Shown piece after piece: positions 28,560 through 37,730 of a DNA stretch of 64,000 nt. The notes below the pieces were generated by a model. It was not told the DNA's origin. It searched no databases and worked only from the letters and a program-made list of their open reading frames with translations. How positions within the stretch are numbered: position 1 is the first letter of the stretch; the number at the start of each line of letters is the position of its first letter. The stretch is from Synechococcus sp. MEDNS5. Its GTDB lineage: Bacteria > Cyanobacteriota > Cyanobacteriia > PCC-6307 > Cyanobiaceae. The DNA is taken from NCBI RefSeq assembly GCF_014279875.1, contig NZ_CP047952.1:1426001-1490000 (forward strand), given 5' to 3'. A program made the position numbers and the translations under genes.

Positions 28560-29245
28560 TGAGCGACACCACTCTCTGGGCAGAACTGCTGGCCTACGGC
28601 ACAGGCATCGGCCTTTCACCAATCCACATTGCCGTTCTGCTGCTCCTGTTGCTGGGCCCCCAACCCCTGCGCCGCGGCGGCTGGTTTGTTGCGGGATGGG
28701 TGGTCACCACACTGCTCACCGCAACCCTGCTGGTGACGGTGGGCCACACCCTTGTTCTCGATATGAGCCACGGCTCTCATCACCGCACGGGCCTTGACCT
28801 GCTGGCGGGAGGAGCCTTGGTCGCCATCGGTGGCAGGGAGCTGCTGCGTTCCTTTGCCGATGGAGCCGAACCACCAGCCTGGACCACCAGCATCGACCGC
28901 TTTGTGGCCATGCCATTGCCGCTTCTCCTGCTCCTTGGCGCAGCGGGGGAGGTGATCAGTCCCGACGACCTCGTGCTCTTTGCCAAGTCGGCAGGCGTTG
29001 TTCTCGCAGCCCAGTTGCCCACCTGGCAGGAGATCGTGGGATTGGCGGCCTTCACGCTTGGGGCCAGCCTTTTTCTGTTGGCCCCACTGATCGCCGTGAT
29101 CATCGGACGGGACAAGGTGATTCCAATCCTGGAGAAAGGCAAGCAAGTGCTGTTTGCCCGAGGCGGACTGGTGGTGGGAGGCGTCAGCCTGGGCCTGGGG
29201 GGCTATCTGGGATGGCAGGGAATCAGCGGTCTCAGCCTGCTCTGA
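28559..29245 (+). CDS. GAP-family (Sap/LysE-like) membrane protein
   Basis: Polytopic membrane protein, 228 residues with about six hydrophobic segments and the family-like start GTGIGLSPIHIAVLLLL. It resembles the GAP family linked in mycobacteria to glycolipid export; the substrate here is unknown. The ATG overlaps the stop of the phosphatase (ATGA), so the frame upstream to 28529 is not needed. The 3' end overlaps the convergent helicase by 14 bp. Confidence 0.75.
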   Translation: MSDTTLWAELLAYGTGIGLSPIHIAVLLLLLLGPQPLRRGGWFVAGWVVTTLLTATLLVTVGHTLVLDMSHGSHHRTGLDLLAGGALVAIGGRELLRSFADGAEPPAWTTSIDRFVAMPLPLLLLLGAAGEVISPDDLVLFAKSAGVVLAAQLPTWQEIVGLAAFTLGASLFLLAPLIAVIIGRDKVIPILEKGKQVLFARGGLVVGGVSLGLGGYLGWQGISGLSLL

Positions 29246-30704
29246 GGGCTTTGGCCCAACGTTGCGTGGCCCCTTCAGAACCAGTGCGACCTGCCATCCA
29301 AACGCCCTGACGGGCCCTGCTGACTGCCACGTAAACAAGCTGCCTGCGCAGATCAAGGTCTTGAGGCCAGAACACATCATCTGCGACGTAAACCTCGCCA
29401 AAACTGCTGCCTTGGCTGCGATGCACGGTCAGTACAGCCGCAGGTCCCAGCGAAGCGAACGCATCACGCACCAAGAAATACCGGCGCCAGAGCGGACGTC
29501 CCCCTTGCTTACCAGCGTCACGGGCCTGGGTTCGCAACTGCTGGAGCAGGGCATCCAGCTGCTGCCTGGCTGGGGTGCCGGCAGGCGGCTGCAGGCGCAG
29601 ATTGAGTTCGAGCTCCCCGCTACGCACCCGTGCATTAAGGGTTTCAATCACAGGTGCACCAAGACCAGCCAACGAGAGCTGGGCATCGCCGGCGACGCCG
29701 AACTCCGCCAGGTCAAAGCGTTCAGGGGCGACATCCTCCACCACGAGTTCACGATTGGAACCCAGCACCAGATCGGGCTCCTCTCCGGTCTCGCCACCAT
29801 CCCGTGAGGCGGGGGCCATCACCGCGGTGCGGGTGATCAGCACCTCGCCAGGCAATACCGCCATCTGATCGGCCATCTCGCCATGAATCGCCCGGCGCGC
29901 GTGGGGGACCAGCACCTCAAGCCTGCGATTGGTATAGCAAAGAATCCTGGCTGCATCGGGGTTATCGCAGGCTGCCGCCTGTCGCAGAGCCTCCTGAGCA
30001 CGACTGAGCCAATCGGAGCGGTTCATCACCCCGACCTGTCCCAGATCCGTGAGCACCGGAGCCAGAAGCGGTGGCACCTCACAGGGCAACCGGCCATCAC
30101 GCAGGCAACTGGCCAACTGCAGCACGGGGCCTTGATGACGCACCACTTGCCGCAGGCAGGCATTCACGGCCCGCGTCATGGCAAAGACAGGGCTGTCGCT
30201 TTCTCCCACCGGCGGCAGCTGAGCCGGATCCCCAACGAACACCAACCGGGTGCTGAAGGTGTGCGCGCACTGCAGCGCGATCGACAACAACGAACTATCC
30301 ACCATGGAGGCTTCATCAATCAGCACCAGACCGAGGTGCTCAAGGGCTGCTGCCGTCTGCTCGGTGGATTCACACAACTCACGATCACCCTGTCGTTTGA
30401 GCTTGAGGCGCAGCAGGCGGTGGATGGTGGATGGATACCAGGTTGGGCGCAGACCCTCAAGCGCCAGGGCTTGCCTGAGCACACCCACGGCCTTGTGGGT
30501 CGGGGCGACGACAGTCCAGCAAAGACCACTGGCCTCCACCTGCTGCAGAAGACGCATCGAAAGGAAGGTCTTACCGCTGCCGGCGAAGCCACTCAACACG
30601 AACGGGACGGTTGCATCGGCTTGATGAAGCCAGTCAGCGAAGGCATCGGCGGCCTGTTGCTGGTCACTGGTAAGAGCCAGCGCGGAATGGGCGGGCGAGC
30701 TCAC
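29232..30704 (-). CDS. RecD/Dda-like ATP-dependent DNA helicase
   Basis: Superfamily 1B helicase of 490 residues, similar in layout to phage T4 Dda and the helicase part of RecD2. Walker A is VLSGFAGSGKTFL (about residues 36-48), Walker B LVLIDEASMVDSS, motif III LVFVGDPAQLPPVGE, and a UvrD-type C-terminal domain ends with LTVHRSQGSSFGEVYV and VYVAVSRARQGVW. Probably acts in repair or fork restart. It begins with GTG overlapping the stop of nothing upstream; its start lies next to the PAP2-related gene stop, with a 4-base overlap suggesting coupling. Confidence 0.85.
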   Translation of the reverse strand: MSSPAHSALALTSDQQQAADAFADWLHQADATVPFVLSGFAGSGKTFLSMRLLQQVEASGLCWTVVAPTHKAVGVLRQALALEGLRPTWYPSTIHRLLRLKLKRQGDRELCESTEQTAAALEHLGLVLIDEASMVDSSLLSIALQCAHTFSTRLVFVGDPAQLPPVGESDSPVFAMTRAVNACLRQVVRHQGPVLQLASCLRDGRLPCEVPPLLAPVLTDLGQVGVMNRSDWLSRAQEALRQAAACDNPDAARILCYTNRRLEVLVPHARRAIHGEMADQMAVLPGEVLITRTAVMAPASRDGGETGEEPDLVLGSNRELVVEDVAPERFDLAEFGVAGDAQLSLAGLGAPVIETLNARVRSGELELNLRLQPPAGTPARQQLDALLQQLRTQARDAGKQGGRPLWRRYFLVRDAFASLGPAAVLTVHRSQGSSFGEVYVADDVFWPQDLDLRRQLVYVAVSRARQGVWMAGRTGSEGATQRWAKALRAG

Positions 30705-31207
30705 CCGAACGCCTGGGACAGGACGTGGGCCAGATGCAGGGGCGAGCCGACATACACCAAGCCTGGAAGAGCGATGGCTGGGCCGAGCAAGCTTCCAACC
30801 AACACCTCGAGCCTGGAGTGGCCTAAGCGTTCTTTCAGGGGTTTGTCAGGGGATGGATCCCAGAGATTGCTGGGCAGAGCATTCACTCTCTCCGCGGTGA
30901 ACCCCGCCGCCCGCCGCACGCCACTGGCGTCGTACATCACAACAAAGGCCACCGTGGAAGCCAAAGCGAAAGCGGGGGAGTCAAATCCATCGAGCCAACC
31001 CACGGCAGCGGCTGTACCGGTCACCAGTGCCGAATGGCTTGATGGCATTCCACCGGTTTCGATCAACACCTGCGGGCGCCAGCGGCGCTGGGTGACCAAC
31101 TCGATGAACAGCTTGGACAGCTGAGCCAGCCCGCAGGCAGCGAGCCCCCAGGCCAGGGAGGCGTTGTCCAGAAGCTGAAGCGGCGCGCTCAACGAGGCAA
31201 TCAGCAT
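30701..31207 (-). CDS. Divergent PAP2 (DUF212) family membrane protein
   Basis: Integral membrane protein related to PAP2 phosphatases (DUF212), about 168 residues. ETGGMPSSHSALVTG carries the conserved SSHS histidine, and LGHSRLEVLVGSLLG the second conserved histidine. Plant and cyanobacterial homologues are widespread, with function not settled. ATG 31207 lies just after the crtE stop; a TTG at 31213 overlaps it. With crtE upstream and the helicase downstream it forms a tight minus-strand run. Confidence 0.83.
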   Translation of the reverse strand: MLIASLSAPLQLLDNASLAWGLAACGLAQLSKLFIELVTQRRWRPQVLIETGGMPSSHSALVTGTAAAVGWLDGFDSPAFALASTVAFVVMYDASGVRRAAGFTAERVNALPSNLWDPSPDKPLKERLGHSRLEVLVGSLLGPAIALPGLVYVGSPLHLAHVLSQAFG

Positions 31208-31209
31208 GG

Positions 31210-32148
31210 TCAACGGTCCCGGCTCGCGACGTAGTCAGCGAGAGCCAGAAGCGGCTGAGCCTTGGATTTCCAAGGTTCGAGGGCAGACTTGGCCTGGGCC
31301 ACTAACTCAAGTGCGCGAGACCGCGACGGTTCGAGACCAAGAAGTTTCGGATAGGTGGTTTTATCGGCGATGAGATCCTTACCCGCTGTTTTACCGAGCA
31401 CTTCACTGCTGGCCGTGACATCCAGAATGTCGTCCACGATCTGGAAGGCCAGGCCGATTCCATTGGCATACGTCCGCATGGCATCGACCTGATTGGCATC
31501 GGCACCGCCGATCAAGGCACCGGTCACGACACAGGCCCTGAGCAGAGCTGCGGTCTTGTGGAGATGGATGTATTCCAGTGTTTCCAGGTCAACCTCGCGA
31601 CCCTCACTTTCCAAATCCACCACCTGGCCACCCACCAGCCCCGGTGCTCCAGACACCAGGGAAAGCTCAGCCACCACCTTCAGCAACCGTTCAGCCGGAA
31701 GCCCTGCACTGCGCACGGCCACCATTTCGAAGGCCCGGCTGAGCAGAGCGTCGCCAGCGAGAATGGCCATGGCATCGCCGTAGACCTTGTGGTTGGTGGG
31801 GCGACCACGGCGCAAATCATCGTTATCCATCGCCGGCAGATCGTCATGGATCAGCGACATGGTGTGGATCATCTCCAGGGCCACTGCCGTCGGCATCGCC
31901 AGAGAGGCATCACCGCCGACCAGCTCACAGGCTGCAAGGCAGAGAATCGGTCTGAGCCGCTTGCCTCCAGCCAGGAGCGAATAGCGCATCGACTCGCGAA
32001 GAGACTCCGGTCGCTCAGGACCTAAAGCCGCATCCAGGGACTGCTCGACAATGTCGCGGGTCTTGGCCAGATAGGCACCGAAGTCAAAACCTGCCTGATC
32101 CTCACCCGACGGCGTGACACCTTCAGGGCTTCTCGCCGTGGCGGTCAT
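31210..32148 (-). CDS. crtE: Geranylgeranyl diphosphate synthase
   Basis: Polyprenyl synthetase that builds geranylgeranyl diphosphate from IPP and shorter allylic diphosphates, feeding carotenoid, chlorophyll phytol and quinone synthesis. The first Asp-rich motif is in [20 protein letters not shown] and the second in [26 protein letters not shown] is the substrate-binding segment. About 312 residues. ATG 32148 is used; ATG 32157 three codons upstream is equally possible. folD lies 54 bp upstream on the same strand. Confidence 0.94.
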   Translation of the reverse strand: MTATARSPEGVTPSGEDQAGFDFGAYLAKTRDIVEQSLDAALGPERPESLRESMRYSLLAGGKRLRPILCLAACELVGGDASLAMPTAVALEMIHTMSLIHDDLPAMDNDDLRRGRPTNHKVYGDAMAILAGDALLSRAFEMVAVRSAGLPAERLLKVVAELSLVSGAPGLVGGQVVDLESEGREVDLETLEYIHLHKTAALLRACVVTGALIGGADANQVDAMRTYANGIGLAFQIVDDILDVTASSEVLGKTAGKDLIADKTTYPKLLGLEPSRSRALELVAQAKSALEPWKSKAQPLLALADYVASRDR

Positions 32149-32201
32149 GAAGAACATGATGCTGGCCGGATTCTGTCAGGCCGCAGGTCCCATGAGCGCG
32201 A

Positions 32202-33083
32202 TCACGGCACTAGGTCGTCAAGATCATGATCGAGCTGATGGCGTCGGCTCCAGGCCAGCACTGTGTTCACCAGAAGCATGGTGACGGTCATCGGACCGAC
32301 GCCGCCCGGCACGGGGGAAAGAGCTGCAACCAAGGGTTCCAGCTCGGCAGCGTTGACATCTCCGCACAATCCACCCTCTGGTCTGCGATGAATGCCCACA
32401 TCCACAACAACGGCACCGGGGGCCACATGCTCAGCCCCGATCATTTCCGGACGTCCCGCTGCGACCACAAGAATGTCGGCCTGACGGGTTAGAGCAGGGA
32501 GATCGCGGGTGCGGGAGTGCGCCACGGTGACTGTGGCGTTGGCTGCCTGAAGCATCAGGGCCATCGGCTGGCCCACAAGGATGCTGCGTCCCACCACAAC
32601 AGCCCGTTTGCCTGAGGGATCAATGCCCTGACTGCGCAACATGGCCATCACGCCTGCGGGCGTACAACTGCGGGGCCCTGGCTCACCTTTCAACAGCCGG
32701 CCAAGGTTGAGTGTGTGCAGACCATCAGCATCCTTATCAGGATCGATCGCTGCCAGTAGAGGGGTTTCATCAAGGCCTTCCGGCAGGGGCAGCTGCAGCA
32801 AAATTCCATCCACCCGCGCATCGGCGTTGAGCGCCTGGATAGCCTTCAGAAGGGTCTGCGGTTGCGACGAAGCAGGCAGGTGGGCCCCGAAGCTTTCCAC
32901 TCCCACCCTGGCGCAGGCTTTCTCCTTGTTGGCCACGTACACCGCACTGGCGGGATCATCACCCACCCGCAGAACCGCAAGACCCGGCGGGCGGCCGGCC
33001 TGAGCACAACCATTGCGGACCTGCTGTGCCAGACGTTGTTCCAGCTCCTTGGCCAGAGCTTTTCCATCCAATCTGAGGGCCAT
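32202..33083 (-). CDS. folD: Bifunctional methylenetetrahydrofolate dehydrogenase/cyclohydrolase
   Basis: FolD interconverts methylene-, methenyl- and formyl-tetrahydrofolate with NADP+. Visible motifs: [18 protein letters not shown] with the catalytic Lys, [27 protein letters not shown] and the NADP loop [17 protein letters not shown]. 293 residues from the ATG at 33083; the frame extends five codons further. Upstream of crtE; divergent from the HD phosphohydrolase gene. Confidence 0.96.
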   Translation of the reverse strand: MALRLDGKALAKELEQRLAQQVRNGCAQAGRPPGLAVLRVGDDPASAVYVANKEKACARVGVESFGAHLPASSQPQTLLKAIQALNADARVDGILLQLPLPEGLDETPLLAAIDPDKDADGLHTLNLGRLLKGEPGPRSCTPAGVMAMLRSQGIDPSGKRAVVVGRSILVGQPMALMLQAANATVTVAHSRTRDLPALTRQADILVVAAGRPEMIGAEHVAPGAVVVDVGIHRRPEGGLCGDVNAAELEPLVAALSPVPGGVGPMTVTMLLVNTVLAWSRRHQLDHDLDDLVP

Positions 33084-33157
33084 CGCCGACTGATGCACGT
33101 GAAACCAGCATGCCGCTCCGGCAGAGCTAGCGTTTCATTCGAAAGTATCCACCAATC

Positions 33158-35260
33158 TTGCGTTCGCATCCCCTAGCAAGGTTCTGGAGGTCCTGGCTCA
33201 GGAGTGAATCTCCTCGCCGCCCTGTGCTGCGCTGGAATCGCCTGCAACGCAGTGTTCTCCTGGCGCTTTGCCTGCTGGTGGCCCTGATCTCGAGTTGGCC
33301 ATGGCTGGTGGAGCCAGACATTCGACCAGGTCTGGCAGCGCCGTTTGACGCGGTGGCACCGAAAGATGCACGGGTGGTCGACAGCGAAGCGCTGAAGCAA
33401 CGACGATCGAGCCTGGTGCCGAGCACGCTGGTTCAGGTGATCGACAACCAGCAGGATCAGCAGCTGCGCATGCGTCTCGAGCGCTATCTGGGGGAGCTGG
33501 AACGGGTCGCCAGCAGCGATGATGCCGAACGGATCGGTCCAGTGAACCTCAGCACCGAAGAACAGGGCTGGCTTGAGGAACGTGTACCTGAAGAACGCCT
33601 GAACTGGGATATGGGTCTGCGCCGGGCGCTGGAACGCATGCTCAGCCAGGGATTGGTCAACAACCTGGCCGAAGAACAGCTGCGTCAGGCCACATCCCTG
33701 CAGCTGGAGGAACTCGGAGCTGCCGACGCGCCAGCGCGAACCCTTGGCTCCAAGCTGCTCACCACCACCTTGCAGGGGGCCAGCAATCTCAAAACCGATC
33801 CGCAACGCAGCCAAAGGCTGATCGAGAAGCTGATCACCCAGCAAGGCATCCCAGTGATCGAGGTCAGCCAAGGTGACCTGATCACACAGAAGGGCGAACC
33901 GATCAGTTCCCAGGCTTACGACGTTCTCGATTTCTTTGGCCTGGTGAACCGCAGACCCAAACTGGGAATCTGGCTGGTCCGGTTTACAGAATCCCTCGCC
34001 GCCTGCGGGATTCTCCTGCTCGTGATGCGCCGCGAACGCCCCTGCCTCGAAGCGCCCCATGGACTGCTGGCCCTGGGGTTGCTGCTGATCTCCCAGGCCT
34101 GCAAGGTTTGGTTCGGCGCGGCCGTGAGCCCACTGGCGGTGATCGTGCCGCCAACGTTGCTGCTGGCCCAGGGCCTTGGAACCAGCAGCGCCCTGGCGTG
34201 GATGGCCGTTGCCAGCCTGCTCTGGCCCACACCGGTGCCGGGCCTTGGAGAGGGGCGCCTGCTGATCGCTGCGGCAACAGCCACCGTGGCCGCCCTTCAG
34301 GCGGGCAGGCTCAGAAGTCGTGCCCAGCTTTTGCAACTGGCGGTGCTCCTGCCTCTGGGAGCGCTGGTCCTGGAGCTGCTTCTCCTCAACAGGACTGCAG
34401 GATCCCTTGTGGAACAGGACTGGACCCGACTGCTTCCCAACTCGGGAGATCTGGCATCCGAAGCCTTGTTGCTGGGGCTGCTGATGATGCTGGCAATCCT
34501 GGTCATTCCCCTGCTCGAAAGTTCTTTTGGTCTGCTGACCCGGGCAAGGCTGATGGAGCTGGCCGACCAGGAACGCCCCCTTCTGCGCCGGCTCTCCTCA
34601 GAAGCTCCAGGCACGTTCGAGCACACCCTGATGATCTGCAGCTTGGCCGAGGAGGGCGCGCGCGCGATCGGTGCCGATGTTGATCTGATCCGCACCGGAT
34701 CGCTGTATCACGACGTTGGCAAGCTGCATGCGCCGAATTGGTTCATCGAGAACCAGACCACAGACCACAACCCCCACACTGAACTCAATGATCCGGTCGC
34801 CAGCGCGGGCGTTTTGCAAGCCCATGTTGATGAAGGCCTGAAATTGGCCAGACGCCACCGACTGCCCAGACCGATCGCTGACTTCATTCCCGAGCATCAG
34901 GGAACCTTGCGGATGGGGTATTTCCTGCACCAGGCACGGCTGAAGGATCCCAAGATTTCAGAGAAGCGGTTTCGTTATCACGGCCCAACTCCCCGCTCCA
35001 AGGAGACGGGAATCATGATGGTGGCTGATGGTTGCGAGGCCGCCCTGCGCTCCTTGCCACCCGACACGAGCGATGCGGAAGCCCGAGCCACGGTGAAACG
35101 CATCGTGGAAGCACGGCTCAGCGATGGTCAGCTGCGTCAAAGCGGCCTCAGTCGCGCAGAGCTCGAGCTTGTGATGCGGGCGTTCGTGAAGGTTTGGCGC
35201 CGCATGCGCCATCGCCGCATTCCCTACCCGATCCCAGCCAAGCGTCGATTCACGGCTTAA
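33158..35260 (+). CDS. 7TM HD-domain phosphohydrolase, PgpH-like
   Basis: Membrane phosphodiesterase of the PgpH type, 700 residues. An N-terminal anchor (about 28-47) is followed by an extracytoplasmic 7TMR-HDED-like region (about 50-270), seven hydrophobic segments (about 270-455) and a cytoplasmic HD domain with FEHTLMICSLAEEGARA (His489) and LYHDVGKLHAPNWF (His518-Asp519). PgpH enzymes hydrolyse cyclic di-AMP, so a role in ion or osmotic signalling at night is likely by family. TTG start at 33158. The end touches the convergent RluA-type gene. Confidence 0.9.
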   Translation: MRSHPLARFWRSWLRSESPRRPVLRWNRLQRSVLLALCLLVALISSWPWLVEPDIRPGLAAPFDAVAPKDARVVDSEALKQRRSSLVPSTLVQVIDNQQDQQLRMRLERYLGELERVASSDDAERIGPVNLSTEEQGWLEERVPEERLNWDMGLRRALERMLSQGLVNNLAEEQLRQATSLQLEELGAADAPARTLGSKLLTTTLQGASNLKTDPQRSQRLIEKLITQQGIPVIEVSQGDLITQKGEPISSQAYDVLDFFGLVNRRPKLGIWLVRFTESLAACGILLLVMRRERPCLEAPHGLLALGLLLISQACKVWFGAAVSPLAVIVPPTLLLAQGLGTSSALAWMAVASLLWPTPVPGLGEGRLLIAAATATVAALQAGRLRSRAQLLQLAVLLPLGALVLELLLLNRTAGSLVEQDWTRLLPNSGDLASEALLLGLLMMLAILVIPLLESSFGLLTRARLMELADQERPLLRRLSSEAPGTFEHTLMICSLAEEGARAIGADVDLIRTGSLYHDVGKLHAPNWFIENQTTDHNPHTELNDPVASAGVLQAHVDEGLKLARRHRLPRPIADFIPEHQGTLRMGYFLHQARLKDPKISEKRFRYHGPTPRSKETGIMMVADGCEAALRSLPPDTSDAEARATVKRIVEARLSDGQLRQSGLSRAELELVMRAFVKVWRRMRHRRIPYPIPAKRRFTA

Positions 35261-35958
35261 CGGTGGGTCCAGGCTGGCCACGGAGCACGGACGCGCACCG
35301 TATGGCCGGGATGATCAGGATCGGGAAAACCCAAGGCCATCGCCCTGAGCCGCAGCCCCTCAGCTGCACATCCAGGGTTGTAGATCGGGTCACCGATGAT
35401 CGGATGGTGCAGGGCCGCCAGATGGGCGCGCAGTTGATGGGATCGGCCGGTTCTTGGGCAGAGCCAGAGACGCGTGCTGTTCTCCACCAATTGCAAACGA
35501 CGCCACAGCGTTATGCATGCCTTCCCATCGGGATGAACGCCATAGGTGGGCGGTTGACGCTTCAGACGAGCCAGAGGGAGATCAATCAGTCCGCTGACAG
35601 TCCCCATCTGTCCCTGAACATCAGCGATGTACAGCTTTCTGACCCTTCGCGCTGCGAACAAAGACCCCAACAATCGGTGTGTGTCTGGATCCTTCGCCAG
35701 AAGCACGAGTCCCGAGGTGTCGCGATCGAGGCGATGCACCAGGCGTAGGTCTGGGCACGACAGCTGAAGGCGGCTGATCAGCGAATCCTGCTTGTGAGCA
35801 CCCAGACCGGGTTGGCAGAGGAGTCCTGACGGTTTGTCCACCACCATCCAACGTGGATGATCGAGAACGAGGGGCAGCCCAGCCAGCAGGCGGTCTGCCA
35901 AGAGCCCTGGCCTACAAACGGCCACCGCGCCGATGGGCTGGACGGCACCAGTAGACAA
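35257..35958 (-). CDS. RluA-family pseudouridine synthase
   Basis: Pseudouridine synthase without an S4 domain. The catalytic motif RLVHRLDRDTSGLVLLAK contains the nucleophile Asp; WMVVDKPSGLLCQPG and RTGRSHQLRAHLAAL are typical of RluA/RluC-type enzymes. The RNA target cannot be told. The frame starts at 35958, overlapping the end of the upstream membrane-protein gene by 47 bp; a start closer to LDHPRWMVVDKPSG is possible. Confidence 0.87.
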   Translation of the reverse strand: MSTGAVQPIGAVAVCRPGLLADRLLAGLPLVLDHPRWMVVDKPSGLLCQPGLGAHKQDSLISRLQLSCPDLRLVHRLDRDTSGLVLLAKDPDTHRLLGSLFAARRVRKLYIADVQGQMGTVSGLIDLPLARLKRQPPTYGVHPDGKACITLWRRLQLVENSTRLWLCPRTGRSHQLRAHLAALHHPIIGDPIYNPGCAAEGLRLRAMALGFPDPDHPGHTVRVRAPWPAWTHR

Positions 35959-36313
35959 GAGCCAGCACGTTCAAGAGCCCAAGCGACACTGAAGCAAACC
36001 CGAGGGTGCGGGCCTCGGGGCCGAGCACCAGGCGCACGATCCCGTAAGGCAAGGCACCTCCAAGGGCCATGGACAGGGCCACGATGGTGAGAATCACTCC
36101 CCAGCGCCGCTGCGCCAGCAGTCCGGCCGCCGCCACGATGCCCACGATTGCCGCAGGCCAGGCCAGCGAAAAGGCCAGGGTGATGTTGGTGATTTTGAGG
36201 CCTGTGGATTGATCAGCCTGAAAGGCCCCCCAAGCGATCACGGGTAAGGCCAGGAGATTGGCCAGCAACCCAATCCAGGTCATCAACCAATACCCGCGCA
36301 GCCTGGGCCCCAT
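35912..36313 (-). CDS. Hypothetical four-helix membrane protein
   Basis: About 133 residues with four predicted membrane segments (around YWLMTWIGLLANLLALPVIA, ITLAFSLAWPAAIVGIVAAA, WGVILTIVALSMALGGALPY and TLGFASVSLGLLNVLALVYW) and an Arg-rich tail. No family recognised. Start taken at ATG 36313; another ATG lies five codons upstream. Ends inside the RluA-type gene frame, suggesting coupling. Confidence 0.65.
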   Translation of the reverse strand: MGPRLRGYWLMTWIGLLANLLALPVIAWGAFQADQSTGLKITNITLAFSLAWPAAIVGIVAAAGLLAQRRWGVILTIVALSMALGGALPYGIVRLVLGPEARTLGFASVSLGLLNVLALVYWCRPAHRRGGRL

Positions 36314-36334
36314 GGAGTCAGCGTGCAAACTTGC

Positions 36335-36658
36335 TCACCGTAAGGGGCCGTGGCCGCCGCTCTCTTCATCGTCGGCGTGCAACACGGATTCCAGGGTGCT
36401 AAGCAGCATCGCAACGGCTTCATCACGCTCCATGGCGCCCTCGGCAACCCGACTGATCCAGTCGTGGCAGAGCGCTTCGATCTGATCGAACAAGGGGCCT
36501 GTGGCCTGCAAAACATCACTCACGCGCTGGGACGCGTCTTGATCAATCTCAAGACGGTCCAGCACCCGATAAAAGCGACCGTCGTTACCGAGATAGGTGA
36601 GATGACCCGCGTCATCCAGTTTTGGTGCGGTGATGGGAGTGACTGATGGCTCGTCCAT
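36335..36658 (-). CDS. Conserved hypothetical protein
   Basis: 107-residue acidic, soluble protein with no recognised domain. It contains LTYLGNDGRFYRVLDRLEID and a helical C-terminal half ending in an acidic tail. The open frame continues to 36916 but runs through the upstream gene; ATG 36658 lies 7 bases after that gene's stop and is preferred. It probably forms an operon with the exported HExxH protein upstream. Confidence 0.65.
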   Translation of the reverse strand: MDEPSVTPITAPKLDDAGHLTYLGNDGRFYRVLDRLEIDQDASQRVSDVLQATGPLFDQIEALCHDWISRVAEGAMERDEAVAMLLSTLESVLHADDEESGGHGPLR

Positions 36659-36665
36659 GGTTGCT

Positions 36666-37214
36666 TCAGCCTCTGGGAGTTTCAGGGGAGATCGCTGGGG
36701 GAGCCGATACGGAGCCCCGAGGCAGACGATCGGCGCAGAAACTGCGAAACAGTGCTTCAACCTCCCTGGGAGGCAGACCCTGCACCAAACGGGCTTCAAT
36801 CTCTTCTCGCTGCTGCGACTGGTGATAAAGACGGAGTTCCTGAAGCGTTGCTCTGGATCGGGCTTCAATGGCCTCCAGGGCATCGCCGATCTGATGGTCG
36901 GCGAGAAGGGCACCACCTTGGCAGTGCTGCATCACGTGCGCGGATTCATGGGCGAGCACCACCCAGATCTGCTTGGGATCGTTCTCAAGATTGTTGGCAC
37001 AAAGAAGGAGAGCGTTGCGCTGCGAGTGAAACGCGCCCAGAAGCGAGGGTGGGCAATCTTTGGCGACCATCGTGTCGGTGCCGGCACGCCGGATCAGAGA
37101 GGCATAGCGGCCGATGCGATCCCAGCTCTCCGCGCGCACTGGCCCGGAGGCCAGAGATGCAAGAGAGGTCATCGCCAGCGCGACCGCAACGGAACGACCA
37201 AACGCAAATCCCAT
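36666..37214 (-). CDS. Exported protein with HExxH zinc-protease-like motif
   Basis: 182-residue exported protein. A signal peptide (about residues 1-28, ending GPVRA) precedes a soluble domain with IWVVLAHESAHVMQHC, a canonical HExxH (His89-Glu90, His93) zinc site. Four cysteines (KDCPPS, LLLCANN, QHCQGG, SFCADR) suggest two disulfides in the periplasm. The family is not known to me; it could be a small metallopeptidase. ATG at 37214; the next gene downstream starts 7 bases after its stop. Confidence 0.75.
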   Translation of the reverse strand: MGFAFGRSVAVALAMTSLASLASGPVRAESWDRIGRYASLIRRAGTDTMVAKDCPPSLLGAFHSQRNALLLCANNLENDPKQIWVVLAHESAHVMQHCQGGALLADHQIGDALEAIEARSRATLQELRLYHQSQQREEIEARLVQGLPPREVEALFRSFCADRLPRGSVSAPPAISPETPRG

Positions 37215-37281
37215 CCATCAGTCCCACTCCTGTTCTCATTAGAGACAGCAGAGACACATGCAGGCCGAAGGTTCGGTTCTT

Positions 37282-37581
37282 CTACCGATTCAGCCGCTGA
37301 ACACTGGACACCTTGTCCCGGAAGGACTGCTCGCGATCAATGCGCGTATTGACGCGCAACGTGGCATGGATCCTGGGAACCCCGTTCTGGTGCAAGCGCT
37401 CATGGCAAGCCTTAACGCAAGCAAACACGGCATCCCATTCACCCTCAATCGCCGTCCCATCAGGTCCCAGCTGATGCTCGAGCCCCGAAGCCTCAATCAC
37501 CTCCTGGCAGACCGCCACGTAGGGCGCAAGGGATACCCCCACACCGAGCGGCACGAGGCAGAGATCAACGCTCACGCGCAT
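37282..37581 (-). CDS. MTH1187/DUF77-family thiamine-binding protein
   Basis: 99-residue protein of the MTH1187/YqgV (DUF77) family, which forms compact ferredoxin-like tetramers; some members bind thiamine. Features: SVDLCLVPLGVGVSLAPYVA, the HQLGPDGTAIEGEWDAVF motif and a C-terminal RVNTRIDREQSFRDKV strand-helix. Physiological role unclear. ATG at 37581, minus strand. The candidate sRNA described below lies divergently just upstream. Confidence 0.85.
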   Translation of the reverse strand: MRVSVDLCLVPLGVGVSLAPYVAVCQEVIEASGLEHQLGPDGTAIEGEWDAVFACVKACHERLHQNGVPRIHATLRVNTRIDREQSFRDKVSSVQRLNR

Positions 37582-37619
37582 CGGTGGCTCCAGTCATGCC
37601 CTGTCATGGTTAATCAGGA

Positions 37620-37730
37620 TCCCAGACAGATGCAAGCCCATGCAACAGGCCAGACTTGGCCCAGCGGGGGCGGCACGGCCGGCGAGAACCCCAGCGCTGC
37701 GGAGCTCCTCAGGGAGCTCCGGTTTTTTTT
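37620..37730 (+). ncRNA. Candidate plus-strand small RNA
   Basis: Plus-strand stretch ending in a strong intrinsic terminator with no plus-strand gene upstream. It holds a GGCCA-GACT-TGGCC hairpin (37648-37661), a G-rich/C-rich pairing (GGGG near 37665 with CCCC near 37690) and the terminator hairpin at 37700-37721. The 5' end is not defined; no clear promoter is seen. Its last 20 or so bases are antisense to the 3' end of the next minus-strand gene. Confidence 0.35.
37700..37730 (+). terminator. Strong plus-strand intrinsic terminator
   Basis: CGGAGCTCC-TCAG-GGAGCTCCG gives a 9-bp stem with a 4-base loop, followed by G and eight consecutive T on the plus strand. Flanking genes are on the minus strand, and the minus-strand side has no T-run, so the signal serves plus-strand transcription. 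Confidence 0.8.
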
